DNA from: Syntrophomonas sp. UBA5288
GTDB taxonomy: Bacteria > Bacillota > Syntrophomonadia > Syntrophomonadales > Syntrophomonadaceae
NCBI GenBank assembly: GCA_002408445.1
Contig: DHSK01000055.1
Span: forward strand, 1 to 31,044
DNA length: 31,044 bases
Direction: 5' to 3'
Shown here: positions 23,232 to 31,044 of the stretch, piece by piece
Position numbering within the stretch: position 1 is the first letter of the stretch
How the letters are laid out: the number at the start of each line of letters is the position of its first letter
The notes under the pieces: generated by a model
Told to the model about the DNA's origin: nothing
The model's database searches: none
Seen by the model: the letters and a program-made list of their open reading frames with translations, nothing else
Position numbers and translations under genes: made by a program

Positions 23232-25061
23232 TTGGCGCATAGTGTTTATTTATATCAGACCAGGGACATCAGGTTCCAAATTAAAGAATGGCTTGACTCG
23301 GAAAAACTTATATCCTGCGATGCTTACAAAGATTATTATGGACTGGACGATTTTGACGGATTTCTCGATGTTGCCTTCAAAATCTGCCGCGACGTTCTCT
23401 GTCCGACCAATAAAGATGCCGATGAAATCGGTATGAAGTTTGTCGGTGGCAACGAACATGCAGTAGTTAGCCCCGACTCATTCAAGAATGCCTACAATAC
23501 AATTTGTGAGGCCGGCTTGGGTCCTCAATATGCTAACCGTTCAGAAGAAGGCCGTATGCCGCTGTGCTGGTATGCTCCGATTTTGGAAATGCAATCCGGC
23601 GCATCCCCCGGTATAGTAATGTTCTGGTGCCTGACCGCAGGTGCCACCACTGTTATCCAGAACAATGCCTCGGAAGAGCTTAAAGAACGTTTCCTGCCCA
23701 AGATGTTCTCCGGCGAATGGGGAGGCACCATGGGCCTGACTGAACCGGGCGCAGGTTCTGATGTGGGCGCATGTTCAACCAAATGCTTTCCCACCGATAC
23801 CCCGGGCTTATATAAGATTAAAGGCCAGAAATGCTTCATCACTTCCGGTGACCATGACCTGGCTGAGAACATTGTCCATCTCGTGCTGGCCAAGACCCCG
23901 GATGGAAAACCAGGCACCGCAGGTATTAACTGCTTAATCGTTCCGAAATTCTGGGTCAACGAAGATGGTTCGGTTGGTGCATGGAATGACGTGATTTCCA
24001 CCGGTATCGAGCATAAGATGGGTATTCACGGCTCTTCCACCCTTTCTCTTTCCTTTGGTGAAAATGACAACTGTTATGGATGGATGATAGGCAATGGTCC
24101 GGTAGACGGACGCGGCAAAGGTATGGCCCAGATGTTCCAGATGATGAACGAAGAACGTTTGAACACCGGAACGTTCGCCCTGGGTTGCATAGGCTCAGCT
24201 TATTATGCAGCTCTGGATTATTGCAAAATCCGTGTACAGAGTCCCAGGTGGAATGACCCCAAAGGCCCGAGTGTTAGAATCATTGAGCACGAAGACGTAC
24301 GCCGCATGCTGATGTTCCAGAAGGCCATCATGGAAGCATGCCGTGCATTACTCTATAGTACTTATTATTACCAGGATCTGTCTCATGATGCATCTGATGA
24401 AGCCGAAAGAAAAGCTAATGATGACATGACCATGATTCAGATTCCGCTGTGCAAAGCTTATGTTTCAGATATGGCTTGGATCAGCACCGAGCATGCCATC
24501 CAGTGCCTTGGCGGTTATGGCTTCATAGAAGAATATGCCCCGGCTGAGATGGCTCGGGATTGTAAGATTTACTCCTTGTGGGAAGGCACCAACTTCATGC
24601 ATGCGCAAGACTTTACCGGCCGTAAGTCCACCATGGACAATGGTGAGCCCATGAAGAAGTGGCTTGGTCTGATTGAAGATTTTATCGCCACCAAGAAAGA
24701 TCCCGCATTTGCAGCTGAATTTGCCATGCTGGAAGAAGTTTTTGCTGCATATAAAGAAATTGCCGGAATGGTTGAAGCCTGGAGAGCCGACCGGAAGATG
24801 ATACAGATCTTCGGTACCCGGGTTCTACATGCGGCTTCAATGACCGTCTGCAGTAAACTGATGTTGGATCAGGCACTCCTTGCCGCTAAGAAGCTTGCGG
24901 AACTGGGTGACGATCATTTCGATGCCAATTTCTATAAGGGCAAAATCGCCACTGCCAAGTTCTATGTTATGAATGTTGCTCCCGCTGTCTTTGGCACTCT
25001 AAAAGCCATGAAAGCAGGCGACACCAGCGCCGTTGACTGCCCGGAAGACGGACTAATGTAA
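23232..25061 (+). CDS. Acyl-CoA dehydrogenase, long (~609-residue) DmdC/FadE-like type
   Basis: FAD enzyme that introduces the 2,3 double bond in an acyl-CoA, the first oxidation of beta-oxidation. From TTG 23232 (GGGGGGA six bases upstream) it has 609 residues. This is far longer than the ~380-residue short-chain butyryl-CoA dehydrogenases and like the DmdC/AidB-related class with an extra C-terminal domain. FAD-binding segments MGLTEPGAGSDVGA and KCFITSGDHDL are present; the catalytic base is predicted as Glu451 in YSLWEGTN, and QCLGGYGFIEEYAPAEMARD precedes it. Residues about 480-600 form the added helical domain. The electron acceptor Etf is not encoded here. The substrate may be butyryl-CoA or another acyl-CoA. 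Confidence 0.92.
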   Translation: MAHSVYLYQTRDIRFQIKEWLDSEKLISCDAYKDYYGLDDFDGFLDVAFKICRDVLCPTNKDADEIGMKFVGGNEHAVVSPDSFKNAYNTICEAGLGPQYANRSEEGRMPLCWYAPILEMQSGASPGIVMFWCLTAGATTVIQNNASEELKERFLPKMFSGEWGGTMGLTEPGAGSDVGACSTKCFPTDTPGLYKIKGQKCFITSGDHDLAENIVHLVLAKTPDGKPGTAGINCLIVPKFWVNEDGSVGAWNDVISTGIEHKMGIHGSSTLSLSFGENDNCYGWMIGNGPVDGRGKGMAQMFQMMNEERLNTGTFALGCIGSAYYAALDYCKIRVQSPRWNDPKGPSVRIIEHEDVRRMLMFQKAIMEACRALLYSTYYYQDLSHDASDEAERKANDDMTMIQIPLCKAYVSDMAWISTEHAIQCLGGYGFIEEYAPAEMARDCKIYSLWEGTNFMHAQDFTGRKSTMDNGEPMKKWLGLIEDFIATKKDPAFAAEFAMLEEVFAAYKEIAGMVEAWRADRKMIQIFGTRVLHAASMTVCSKLMLDQALLAAKKLAELGDDHFDANFYKGKIATAKFYVMNVAPAVFGTLKAMKAGDTSAVDCPEDGLM

Positions 25062-25096
25062 ACCGGATATATTAACTGCAAATTTTTAAAAGAGTT

Positions 25097-25126
25097 GCCA
25101 GTGCGGGGCACCCGCTCCCCACTGGC
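25097..25126 (+). other. GC-rich stem-loop between acyl-CoA dehydrogenase and CoA-transferase genes
   Basis: GCCAGTG (25097-25103) pairs with CACTGGC (25120-25126), extended inward by GGG/CCC across a bulge. It lacks a T run and sits about 45 bases before the CoA-transferase start. It may tune expression of the last gene. Confidence 0.5.
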
Positions 25127-25169
25127 GGCCTAATATAATTATTGCTACATCGGGGAGGGGTGCAGAAGT

Positions 25170-26507
25170 ATGAATTTTATGGACGAGTATAAGAAAAAAC
25201 TGGTTACAGCCGACGAAGCTGTCAAAGTTATAAAATCGGGGGATTGGGTGGAGCATGCTTTCGGAGTTAATGGAGCTAATGAGCTGGACGCTGCCTTGGC
25301 CAGACGCAAGGATGAACTGCGGGATATCAAAATTCGTGTAGATATCGGCGCATGGCCCCATTATACACTCGAAGCGGACCAAACCGGGGAGCACTTTATC
25401 TGGAATAGCTGGCACGTTGCCGGTCAGGACAAAAAGTATATCAATGGCAAAGGCCTGTATTATGTACCTATGAAATTCCATGAATGTCCGGTAATGACCA
25501 GAAATGATGCGGTACCGAACAATGTGTTCATGGCTACCGTGAGTCCGATGGACAAGCATGGTTACTTTAGTTTTGGAGCGGGTTGCCCATCTGCCACGGC
25601 GGCAGTAGAGAATGCCGAGTACGTAATGTTGGAAATCAACACCAATATGCCACGGGTACTGGGTGGCAGCCAGGAGTGCATTCATATTTCACAGGTTGAT
25701 TATGTGGTTGAGACCAGTAACCCTCCACTTCCCACACTGCCGGCGGCTAACCCCAACGAAGTTGAAAAGAAAATAGCCTCGAATATTATTGAACGTTTAT
25801 ATGATGGCTGCTGCCTTCAATTAGGAATAGGCGGTATTCCCAATGCCATCGGAACCATGGTCGCCGAATCAGATCTTAAAGACCTGGGTGTACATACCGA
25901 GATGTATGTAGATGCTTATCTGGAAATGACCAAGGCCGGTAGAATCAGCGGTGCCAAAAAGAACATCGATAAATACAAACAGGTTTTCTCTTTTGCAATG
26001 GGGAGCAGGGAGTTATACGATTTTATCGATGATAATCCTGGAGTAATCGCTTATTCGGTTGACTATACCAATAGTCCGATTGTAGTCGCTTCAATTGACA
26101 ACTTCGTTTCCATTAACGCTTGTATCGAAGTTGATCTGTTCGGTCAGGTATGTGCAGAGAGCGTTGGTACCAAACATATAAGCGGTACCGGCGGACAGCT
26201 TGACTTTGTTGAAGGTGCCTATAAATCAAAAGGCGGCCAAAGTTTTATTGCCATGACTTCCACCTTTACAAGTAAAGATGGCAAGCTGGCCTCTCGCATT
26301 AAACCGATTTTAACCCCTGGTTCAATAGTTACCGATCCAAGAACGGCTACCCATATGGTTGCCACCGAATACGGCATTGCTAATATGAAAGGCAAAAGCA
26401 CCTGGGAAAGAGCTGAAGCTTTGATAGCAATTGCTCATCCTGATTTTAAAGATGAATTGATTAAGCAGGCTGAAGAAATGCATATTTGGAGAAAAAGCAA
26501 CCGTTAA
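25170..26507 (+). CDS. Acetyl-CoA hydrolase/CoA-transferase (butyrate:acetyl-CoA or 4-hydroxybutyrate type)
   Basis: Moves CoA between an acyl-CoA and a free acid, so it can activate butyrate at the expense of acetyl-CoA without ATP. The 445 residues match the Cat1/AbfT-like family: GIGGIPNA at about 219-226, the likely catalytic Glu244 in GVHTEM, then EVDLFGQVCAES and GTGGQLDFVEGA. GGGGAGGGG lies before the ATG at 25170. It is the last gene of the operon and ends at a strong terminator. Substrate preference is inferred from context, not read from the sequence. Confidence 0.92.
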   Translation: MNFMDEYKKKLVTADEAVKVIKSGDWVEHAFGVNGANELDAALARRKDELRDIKIRVDIGAWPHYTLEADQTGEHFIWNSWHVAGQDKKYINGKGLYYVPMKFHECPVMTRNDAVPNNVFMATVSPMDKHGYFSFGAGCPSATAAVENAEYVMLEINTNMPRVLGGSQECIHISQVDYVVETSNPPLPTLPAANPNEVEKKIASNIIERLYDGCCLQLGIGGIPNAIGTMVAESDLKDLGVHTEMYVDAYLEMTKAGRISGAKKNIDKYKQVFSFAMGSRELYDFIDDNPGVIAYSVDYTNSPIVVASIDNFVSINACIEVDLFGQVCAESVGTKHISGTGGQLDFVEGAYKSKGGQSFIAMTSTFTSKDGKLASRIKPILTPGSIVTDPRTATHMVATEYGIANMKGKSTWERAEALIAIAHPDFKDELIKQAEEMHIWRKSNR

Positions 26508-26548
26508 ATTATTTGAATAAATATTTTCATATATTATATATGCCCCAG

Positions 26549-26585
26549 GCGGTAGGTGCCCCCTACCTACCGCACACTTTTTTAT
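26549..26585. terminator. Terminator of the beta-oxidation operon
   Basis: GCGGTAGGT (26549-26557) pairs with ACCTACCGC (26565-26573), followed by ACACTTTTTTTA. It lies between convergent genes and may serve the activator gene too. Confidence 0.88.
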
Positions 26586-28577
26586 TTATCGCTTTAGTCC
26601 ATATTTGGCAGCTTTCCTTACCACCGTAGATTGGTTGACCTCAAGTACTTCAGCTACTTCATAGGTCGATTTATAAAGCGCAAATGCATTTTGCAATAGT
26701 TGCTTTTCGGTATTTTCTACCGCAAAACGCAATGGAATTATCTGATTGCCCTCCTGATTTTGCAGGGAGCCTAACCATGGGGGTAAGTCCTGGGAAGATA
26801 TAGTATCATTTAAATTTGTTACAATCATACGCTCAATAAGATTTTCCAGTTCACGTACGTTGCCTGGCCAGTCATAACCCATAAAACACTCTACCACGTC
26901 AGGAGTCAGATGTTTGTTCATATGATATTTGCGATTAAAGATTTGCACAAAATAATTACTAAGAACCGGGATGTCATCTTTGCGCTCACGCAAGGGGGGA
27001 ACATGGATCGGAACTACATTGAGCCGGTAATATAAATCCTGCCGGAATTGTCCTTTCTCCACCATTTCCCTTAAATTACGATTGGTCCCGGCCATAATTC
27101 TTATATCCATTTTTATGGGTTTGATGCCCCCGACCCGGCATATTTTCATATCCTGGAGTGCACGCAGCAACTTGACCTGTAAATTTAGCGGCATATCGCC
27201 GATTTCATCCAAAAATATTACTCCGCCACTGGCCAATTCAAATAATCCCGCCTTACCGTTTTTACTGGCCCCCGAAAAAGCTCCTGGTTCATACCCGAAT
27301 AATTCAGATTCCAGCAGGTTTTCCGGAATTGCACCGCAGTTTACTTTGATAAGAGGACCATTTTTTCTGGCGCTGTTGGCATGCACAATATCAGCAATCA
27401 GTTCTTTACCAACCCCTGACTCACCCTGAATCAAGACAGTTGAATCAACCCCTGCCACCCGGATTACCATATTAACTAATTCCCGCATTTTAGCGGAATT
27501 TACCACCAATTGTTTTGAATTCTGCATTTTTAACTGTTGCAGTTCGGTCTGGTAAAAGCGGCTAAGCCCCTCCACATGCTCCAACTTGCGGTGTAACCTG
27601 TTAAGTTCAGTGATGTCCCGTGCATTGGTTACCACCTGAATAATATTGCCCTCATCATCAAATATCGGTGTACTGGTTGCCAAAACAGTTTGCCCGGTAT
27701 TGGTTTTAAGCGTTATAGTTACACTTTGCCTTTTTTCGATAGCCATTAGTGTTCCCGAGCGGGAATATACTCCTTCCGCCACCAAATCATGCATGCTTCG
27801 GCCAATGCATTGGGAAGCACTAATTCCGGTTATTCTCTCAAAGCCTTTATTAACCTTTAAGGTTATTCCTTTTCCATCGGTCACATAAAGCCCGTCATAA
27901 GAAGAATCAAACACCGCATCCAGTTGGCTGTTCAGGCGTTTGGTGTATTCCAGCTCCGCCACGATATTATCAAGTTCCGAGACATCCTGTAATACCGCTA
28001 CCGCACCTATGACCTCGCCATTTTTTGTTATCGGGGTTCGATTGGAGAGGAAGGTTCTACCATTTACATGTAGTTTCCTGGTAGGTTGAACTTCACCTGT
28101 TTCCAAAACATCCTGCAGTTTACTGGTGGGTAATACGTCATAAACACTAAATCCGCATACTTCCTGATCAGAAACCCGCAAAAGCGTTTCGGCCGACCGA
28201 TTAAGTATCCGGACACGGTTTTGCTTGTCCACGGCAATAATCGGATTATATAAGGAATCTATACAACTCTTTAACTGTTCATTTTCCCTGTGTAAATCTT
28301 CATATGGAACCGGTCTATTTTCTTCTCGTCTTTCATTCACCGTATCCGGCGCAATTTTATACCGGTCGATTAAATCAATAACAGTCGTAAAAGGTGAAAG
28401 GCCCAGACTAATGGCCTTTAAAAGGGATTCTCGGTCGATTGCATAAGTAGTCGAACCATCCTGGTCTTTGACCTGTATGTAATCTGTTTGATGTTCCAGT
28501 AAGAAACGAGCAGCCTCAGCAACGGTATCGGTGGCAGACAAGATCGGGTAATTATCGCTCGAATCAAGGAAATTCAT
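26586..28577 (-). CDS. Sigma-54-dependent activator: CBS-like + PAS + PAS + AAA+ + HTH
   Basis: A 663-residue enhancer-binding protein. Residues 1-80 resemble a single CBS half-domain (TDTVAEAARFLLEH...YAIDRESLL). PAS domains lie at about 100-205 and 215-325. The AAA+ domain follows from about 355: Walker A GESGVGKE (385-392), the sigma-54 contact loop GAFSGA (432-437, a common variant of GAFTGA), and Walker B GGVIFLDE (about 451-458). The C-terminal helix-turn-helix (YEVAEVLEVNQSTVVRKAAKYG) is of TyrR/Fis type. AGAGGGATG precedes the ATG. It is convergent with the acyl-CoA operon, whose promoter is of the -24/-12 kind, so it is the obvious candidate activator. The signal could be an acyl-CoA, a nucleotide or redox state; none is shown. 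Confidence 0.93.
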   Translation of the reverse strand: MNFLDSSDNYPILSATDTVAEAARFLLEHQTDYIQVKDQDGSTTYAIDRESLLKAISLGLSPFTTVIDLIDRYKIAPDTVNERREENRPVPYEDLHRENEQLKSCIDSLYNPIIAVDKQNRVRILNRSAETLLRVSDQEVCGFSVYDVLPTSKLQDVLETGEVQPTRKLHVNGRTFLSNRTPITKNGEVIGAVAVLQDVSELDNIVAELEYTKRLNSQLDAVFDSSYDGLYVTDGKGITLKVNKGFERITGISASQCIGRSMHDLVAEGVYSRSGTLMAIEKRQSVTITLKTNTGQTVLATSTPIFDDEGNIIQVVTNARDITELNRLHRKLEHVEGLSRFYQTELQQLKMQNSKQLVVNSAKMRELVNMVIRVAGVDSTVLIQGESGVGKELIADIVHANSARKNGPLIKVNCGAIPENLLESELFGYEPGAFSGASKNGKAGLFELASGGVIFLDEIGDMPLNLQVKLLRALQDMKICRVGGIKPIKMDIRIMAGTNRNLREMVEKGQFRQDLYYRLNVVPIHVPPLRERKDDIPVLSNYFVQIFNRKYHMNKHLTPDVVECFMGYDWPGNVRELENLIERMIVTNLNDTISSQDLPPWLGSLQNQEGNQIIPLRFAVENTEKQLLQNAFALYKSTYEVAEVLEVNQSTVVRKAAKYGLKR

Positions 28578-28798
28578 TAAACATCCCTCTTTAATTGGTA
28601 TTATTTTTCATTATAGCATACATTATTACAATTATGGTCCAAGTTTGAATACTTGCTTGAGGTTGTATCTAACCCGGGAAAATACTATCATTTATGTATA
28701 TGTTTCTGTCATTGTGGCAATGGCTTTAATGGATAGAATATGATAACAGAGACATACTGGTAGTTTTATTTTTAAATTAATTATCGAAGGTGGATGGC
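28578..28798. other. Divergent intergenic region between the activator and larA-like genes
   Basis: About 220 bases of AT-rich sequence. I see no copy of the AATGCA-N4-TGCATT palindrome and no GG-N10-GC pair of sigma-54 type in good context, so these two genes are probably transcribed by the housekeeping factor. No clear -35/-10 pair stands out. Confidence 0.4.
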
Positions 28799-30064
28799 AT
28801 GAATTACGCACTTGCATACGGAAAAGGCTTTCTTAATATTGAAATTCCTGATAATTGCTCAACGGATCAGATATTACCGCGGGACAGTGAAGGTGAAAAA
28901 CCTGGTGATAGTACCCAAATAATCGCCCAGGCTCTTAAGAACCCTATCGGTACACCGGCATTAAAAGATATAATCGAGCAAAAGAAAGCCCGGAATGCAG
29001 TTATTATTGTAAACGATATTACGCGTCCAACCCCTTATCAGCTTATCCTGCCTCCTCTGTTGCATGAAATAGAAGAAGGCATTTCCCGATCAAACATTAA
29101 ACTAATAGTCGCTACCGGTATTCATCGGCACCATACCGATATGGATAACCTGCAAGTCTTTGGGGAAGAGATTTGTAAAAACTATAAAATTGAAAATCAT
29201 GATTGCGATAATAATCTTAAATCACTGGGATTGCTTTCCAATGGTTTTGAATTGATAATTAACCGCGAAGTGGCGGAAGCTGATCTGGTAGTTACCACCG
29301 GTGTGGTAGCATTACATTATTTTGCCGGCTATTCAGGCGGCCGGAAATCCATCCTGCCTGGAATTGCCGGTCGGGAACTAATCAAACGGAACCATCAGAT
29401 GATGAATGAACCCCGGGCTTGCCTGGGCAATTACCAGAACAATCCGGTAAGTGATATTATGCTGGAGGGGGCCCGTAAAGCCGGGGTCGATTTTATTCTT
29501 AATGTCGTCACCGGCTCCCATCATGAGGTTAAATTCTGCGCTGCCGGCGACGTATATGAAGCCTGGATAAAGGCGGTTCAGTATTGTGAAAAATTAAATG
29601 TAGTTAGTATAGATAAACCGGCTGATATTGTTATAGCCAGTTGTGGTGGCTACCCTAAAGATATAAATATGTATCAGGCCCAGAAGGCTCTTGATTCTGC
29701 CGTTCTGGCGGTTAAAAAGGGAGGCACCATAATACTTGCCGCTGAATGTACGGAAGGCCTGGGAGAAGAAACTTTTGCACGCTGGGTAGAAGAAGCATCT
29801 TGCAGAGACGATATAAAACATCGTTTTAACACCCGATTTGAATTGGGAGGCCATAAAGCCTTTGCTATATGCAGAGAATTGGAACATGCCAACATAATTT
29901 TAGTAAGTTCTTTGCCGGCTGATTTAGTAGCCAAAATGTTCATCACCCCCGCTGCTGATCTTAATACGGCCCTGGACATGGCACTTGCAAGGCATGGACA
30001 CTCCCGCATTCTGCTGATGCCGGAAGCCTCACGACTGGCCGTAAGAGTGGCCGGAGGCGAATAA
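28799..30064 (+). CDS. LarA-family protein (nickel-pincer lactate racemase-like)
   Basis: LarA enzymes racemise D- and L-lactate or related 2-hydroxyacids using a nickel-pincer cofactor tethered to a Lys. Of the 421 residues, the N-terminal DUF2088 domain shows NDITRPTP and ATGIHRHHT. The cofactor region has the conserved His and Lys in ALHYFAGYSGGRKSILPG and the later His in KRNHQMM, so key residues look intact. The LarB, LarC and LarE genes that make the cofactor are not in this window. The start is ATG 28799 with AAGGTGG five bases upstream; a GTG at 28790 lies within that site. Many LarA homologues act on other 2-hydroxyacids, so the substrate is open. murB lies 51 bases downstream in the same direction. 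Confidence 0.85.
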   Translation: MNYALAYGKGFLNIEIPDNCSTDQILPRDSEGEKPGDSTQIIAQALKNPIGTPALKDIIEQKKARNAVIIVNDITRPTPYQLILPPLLHEIEEGISRSNIKLIVATGIHRHHTDMDNLQVFGEEICKNYKIENHDCDNNLKSLGLLSNGFELIINREVAEADLVVTTGVVALHYFAGYSGGRKSILPGIAGRELIKRNHQMMNEPRACLGNYQNNPVSDIMLEGARKAGVDFILNVVTGSHHEVKFCAAGDVYEAWIKAVQYCEKLNVVSIDKPADIVIASCGGYPKDINMYQAQKALDSAVLAVKKGGTIILAAECTEGLGEETFARWVEEASCRDDIKHRFNTRFELGGHKAFAICRELEHANIILVSSLPADLVAKMFITPAADLNTALDMALARHGHSRILLMPEASRLAVRVAGGE

Positions 30065-30115
30065 TTATTATTCGCGTGAAATACAATGGAATATATTTAT
30101 TCCAGGAGGTCGATT

Positions 30116-31015
30116 ATGTACAATCGAATACTATCCCAGTTTGAACCTGAACAAATTAAAATTAATGAACCTTTGAAAAAGCATACTACATTTAAAATTG
30201 GCGGACCAGCCGATATCATGTTATTTCCTTCCAATATTAATGATCTGCAGAAAGCAATTAATATTTGTGTAGAAGATAATTTGCCTTACTTTATTATGGG
30301 GCAAGGGAGTAATCTTCTGGTTAGAGATGGCGGATATCGGGGTATCATTATAAAAATCGGATCAAATCTCAAAAAGTTTGTGGTTCAAGACACTAAAATA
30401 TATGCTGAAGCCGGGGTCAGGCTCTCCGAACTGGCACGTGCCGCCGCCGCCCACAGCCTCACCGGATTCGAATTTGCCGAGGGTATACCCGGAAGTCTGG
30501 GCGGAGCGGTAGTTATGAATGCGGGGGCCTATGACAGTGAAATGAAGAACGTGCTAGAATCGGTTCAAGCCCTGAATACCAGGGGACAAATAGATACCTT
30601 CAAGGTCGAAGAGTTGGATATGTCCTATCGCAAGAGTATTTTTCAGGAAAATGATTTAATCATAGTTTCCGCTATCCTTCAGCTTAAGCGGGGAGAAAAA
30701 ACATTAATACAAACCACCATGCGTGATTTTGCCCGCCGGCGCAGGGAAAAACAACCTTTGGATTACCCCAGCGCCGGCAGTGTTTTTCGCAGGCCGGAAG
30801 GTATTTACGTAGGTCCTATTATCGAAAAGATAGGGCTGAAAGGTTGTGCCATAGGTGATGCCCAGGTATCCGAAAAGCACGCCGGATTTATCATTAACAA
30901 AGGCAATGCTACCGCAAGCGACGTGTTGAAATTAATCAAATTCATTCAGGAAAAAGCCCTGCAGACTTATGGTATAGAGCTAAAACCCGAGCTGGCTATA
31001 GTAGGGGAAGATTAA
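30116..31015 (+). CDS. murB: UDP-N-acetylenolpyruvoylglucosamine reductase
   Basis: FAD enzyme that reduces UDP-GlcNAc-enolpyruvate to UDP-MurNAc, the second committed step of peptidoglycan synthesis in the cytoplasm. From ATG 30116 (AGGAGG seven bases upstream) it has 299 residues, the usual Gram-positive type IIb length. The FAD region includes TTFKIGGPAD, MGQGSNLLV and GIPGSLGGAVVMNAGAYDSE. Catalytic residues are the Arg in SYRKS, the Ser in YPSAGSVFRRP and the C-terminal Glu in LKPELAIVGE. An in-frame ATG at 30086 lacks a binding site. It probably shares a transcript with the larA-like gene, an uncommon neighbour for a cell-wall gene. Confidence 0.96.
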   Translation: MYNRILSQFEPEQIKINEPLKKHTTFKIGGPADIMLFPSNINDLQKAINICVEDNLPYFIMGQGSNLLVRDGGYRGIIIKIGSNLKKFVVQDTKIYAEAGVRLSELARAAAAHSLTGFEFAEGIPGSLGGAVVMNAGAYDSEMKNVLESVQALNTRGQIDTFKVEELDMSYRKSIFQENDLIIVSAILQLKRGEKTLIQTTMRDFARRRREKQPLDYPSAGSVFRRPEGIYVGPIIEKIGLKGCAIGDAQVSEKHAGFIINKGNATASDVLKLIKFIQEKALQTYGIELKPELAIVGED

Positions 31016-31044
31016 TTAGAGAATACTGTTCTTGTCATTCTGAA

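Noticed and set aside
23525..24001. 158-codon ORF opposite the acyl-CoA dehydrogenase
   Set aside because: It lies fully within a well-supported gene on the other strand; composition is that of a shadow frame.
25086..25685. 199-codon minus-strand ORF opposite the CoA-transferase
   Set aside because: It is a shadow of a conserved enzyme gene and crosses the intergenic stem-loop; no start signals.
26685..26705. AATGCATTTTGCAAT inside the activator gene as a fourth enhancer site
   Set aside because: Spacer is three rather than four bases, the right half is incomplete, and it lies within codons of the HTH region.
28690..28740. Possible sigma-54 promoter (TGGCAATGGCTTTAAT) before the larA-like gene
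   Set aside because: The -12 element lacks GC at the required ten-base distance from GG.
1..31044. CRISPR arrays, tRNA or rRNA genes
   Set aside because: No regularly spaced identical repeats and no tRNA-like cloverleaf or rRNA stretch was seen on either strand by reading; a tRNA or covariance-model scan was not possible.

Overview
The window looks like a chromosomal segment of a low-to-mid GC, spore-forming anaerobic Firmicute, most likely a syntrophic fatty-acid oxidiser of the Syntrophomonas type. This rests on a SpoVK-type AAA+ ATPase, a 442-residue GSI-alpha glutamine synthetase, a Bacillus-type LexA box, strong AGGAGG ribosome binding sites with many TTG starts, and a beta-oxidation cluster controlled through sigma-54. 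The species assignment is inference; no rRNA or other marker is present.

Layout. (1) 1-3750 is a mobile-element graveyard. A frameshifted IS21-family element (istB running off the left edge, istA broken in two frames) abuts an IS66 remnant (tnpA intact, tnpB with two frameshifts, only the first codons of tnpC). That remnant sits against an IS3-like transposase tail and a truncated second copy of the spoVK-like gene. (2) 4026-7869 is an accessory island with its own regulation: an ECF sigma factor and membrane anti-sigma factor, two exported proteins of unknown function on opposite strands around a perfect 15-bp inverted repeat, a 58-residue membrane peptide, and a YmaF-family protein with a regular histidine repeat. 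(3) 8158-12223 holds the intact spoVK-like gene, a PLP enzyme of the aluminium-resistance/methionine gamma-lyase-like family, a DUF456 membrane protein and glnA. (4) 12384-16045 encodes a three-domain membrane glycosyltransferase fusion (GtrA + GT2 + GT39-like) and a lipoprotein-type polysaccharide deacetylase. (5) 16092-20424, minus strand, holds lexA with an SOS box, a TtcA-like PP-loop enzyme, and a glcD/glcF-type 2-hydroxyacid dehydrogenase pair. (6) 20577-28577 is the catabolic core: enoyl-CoA hydratase, thiolase, a ~609-residue acyl-CoA dehydrogenase and a CoA-transferase. A convergent PAS/AAA+/Fis sigma-54 activator follows. (7) 28799-31015 holds a LarA-family protein and murB.

Most notable signal. 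The 650-bp gap before the enoyl-CoA hydratase holds a near-perfect -24/-12 sigma-54 promoter (20785-20800). Upstream of it are three copies of a 16-bp palindrome, AATGCA-N4-TGCATT, at 20577, 20661 and 20684, placed as enhancer sites normally are. With the adjacent activator gene this forms a self-contained proposed circuit: an activator senses a metabolite or redox state and switches on acyl-CoA oxidation. The operon lacks a 3-hydroxyacyl-CoA dehydrogenase and Etf genes, so those functions must come from elsewhere in the genome.
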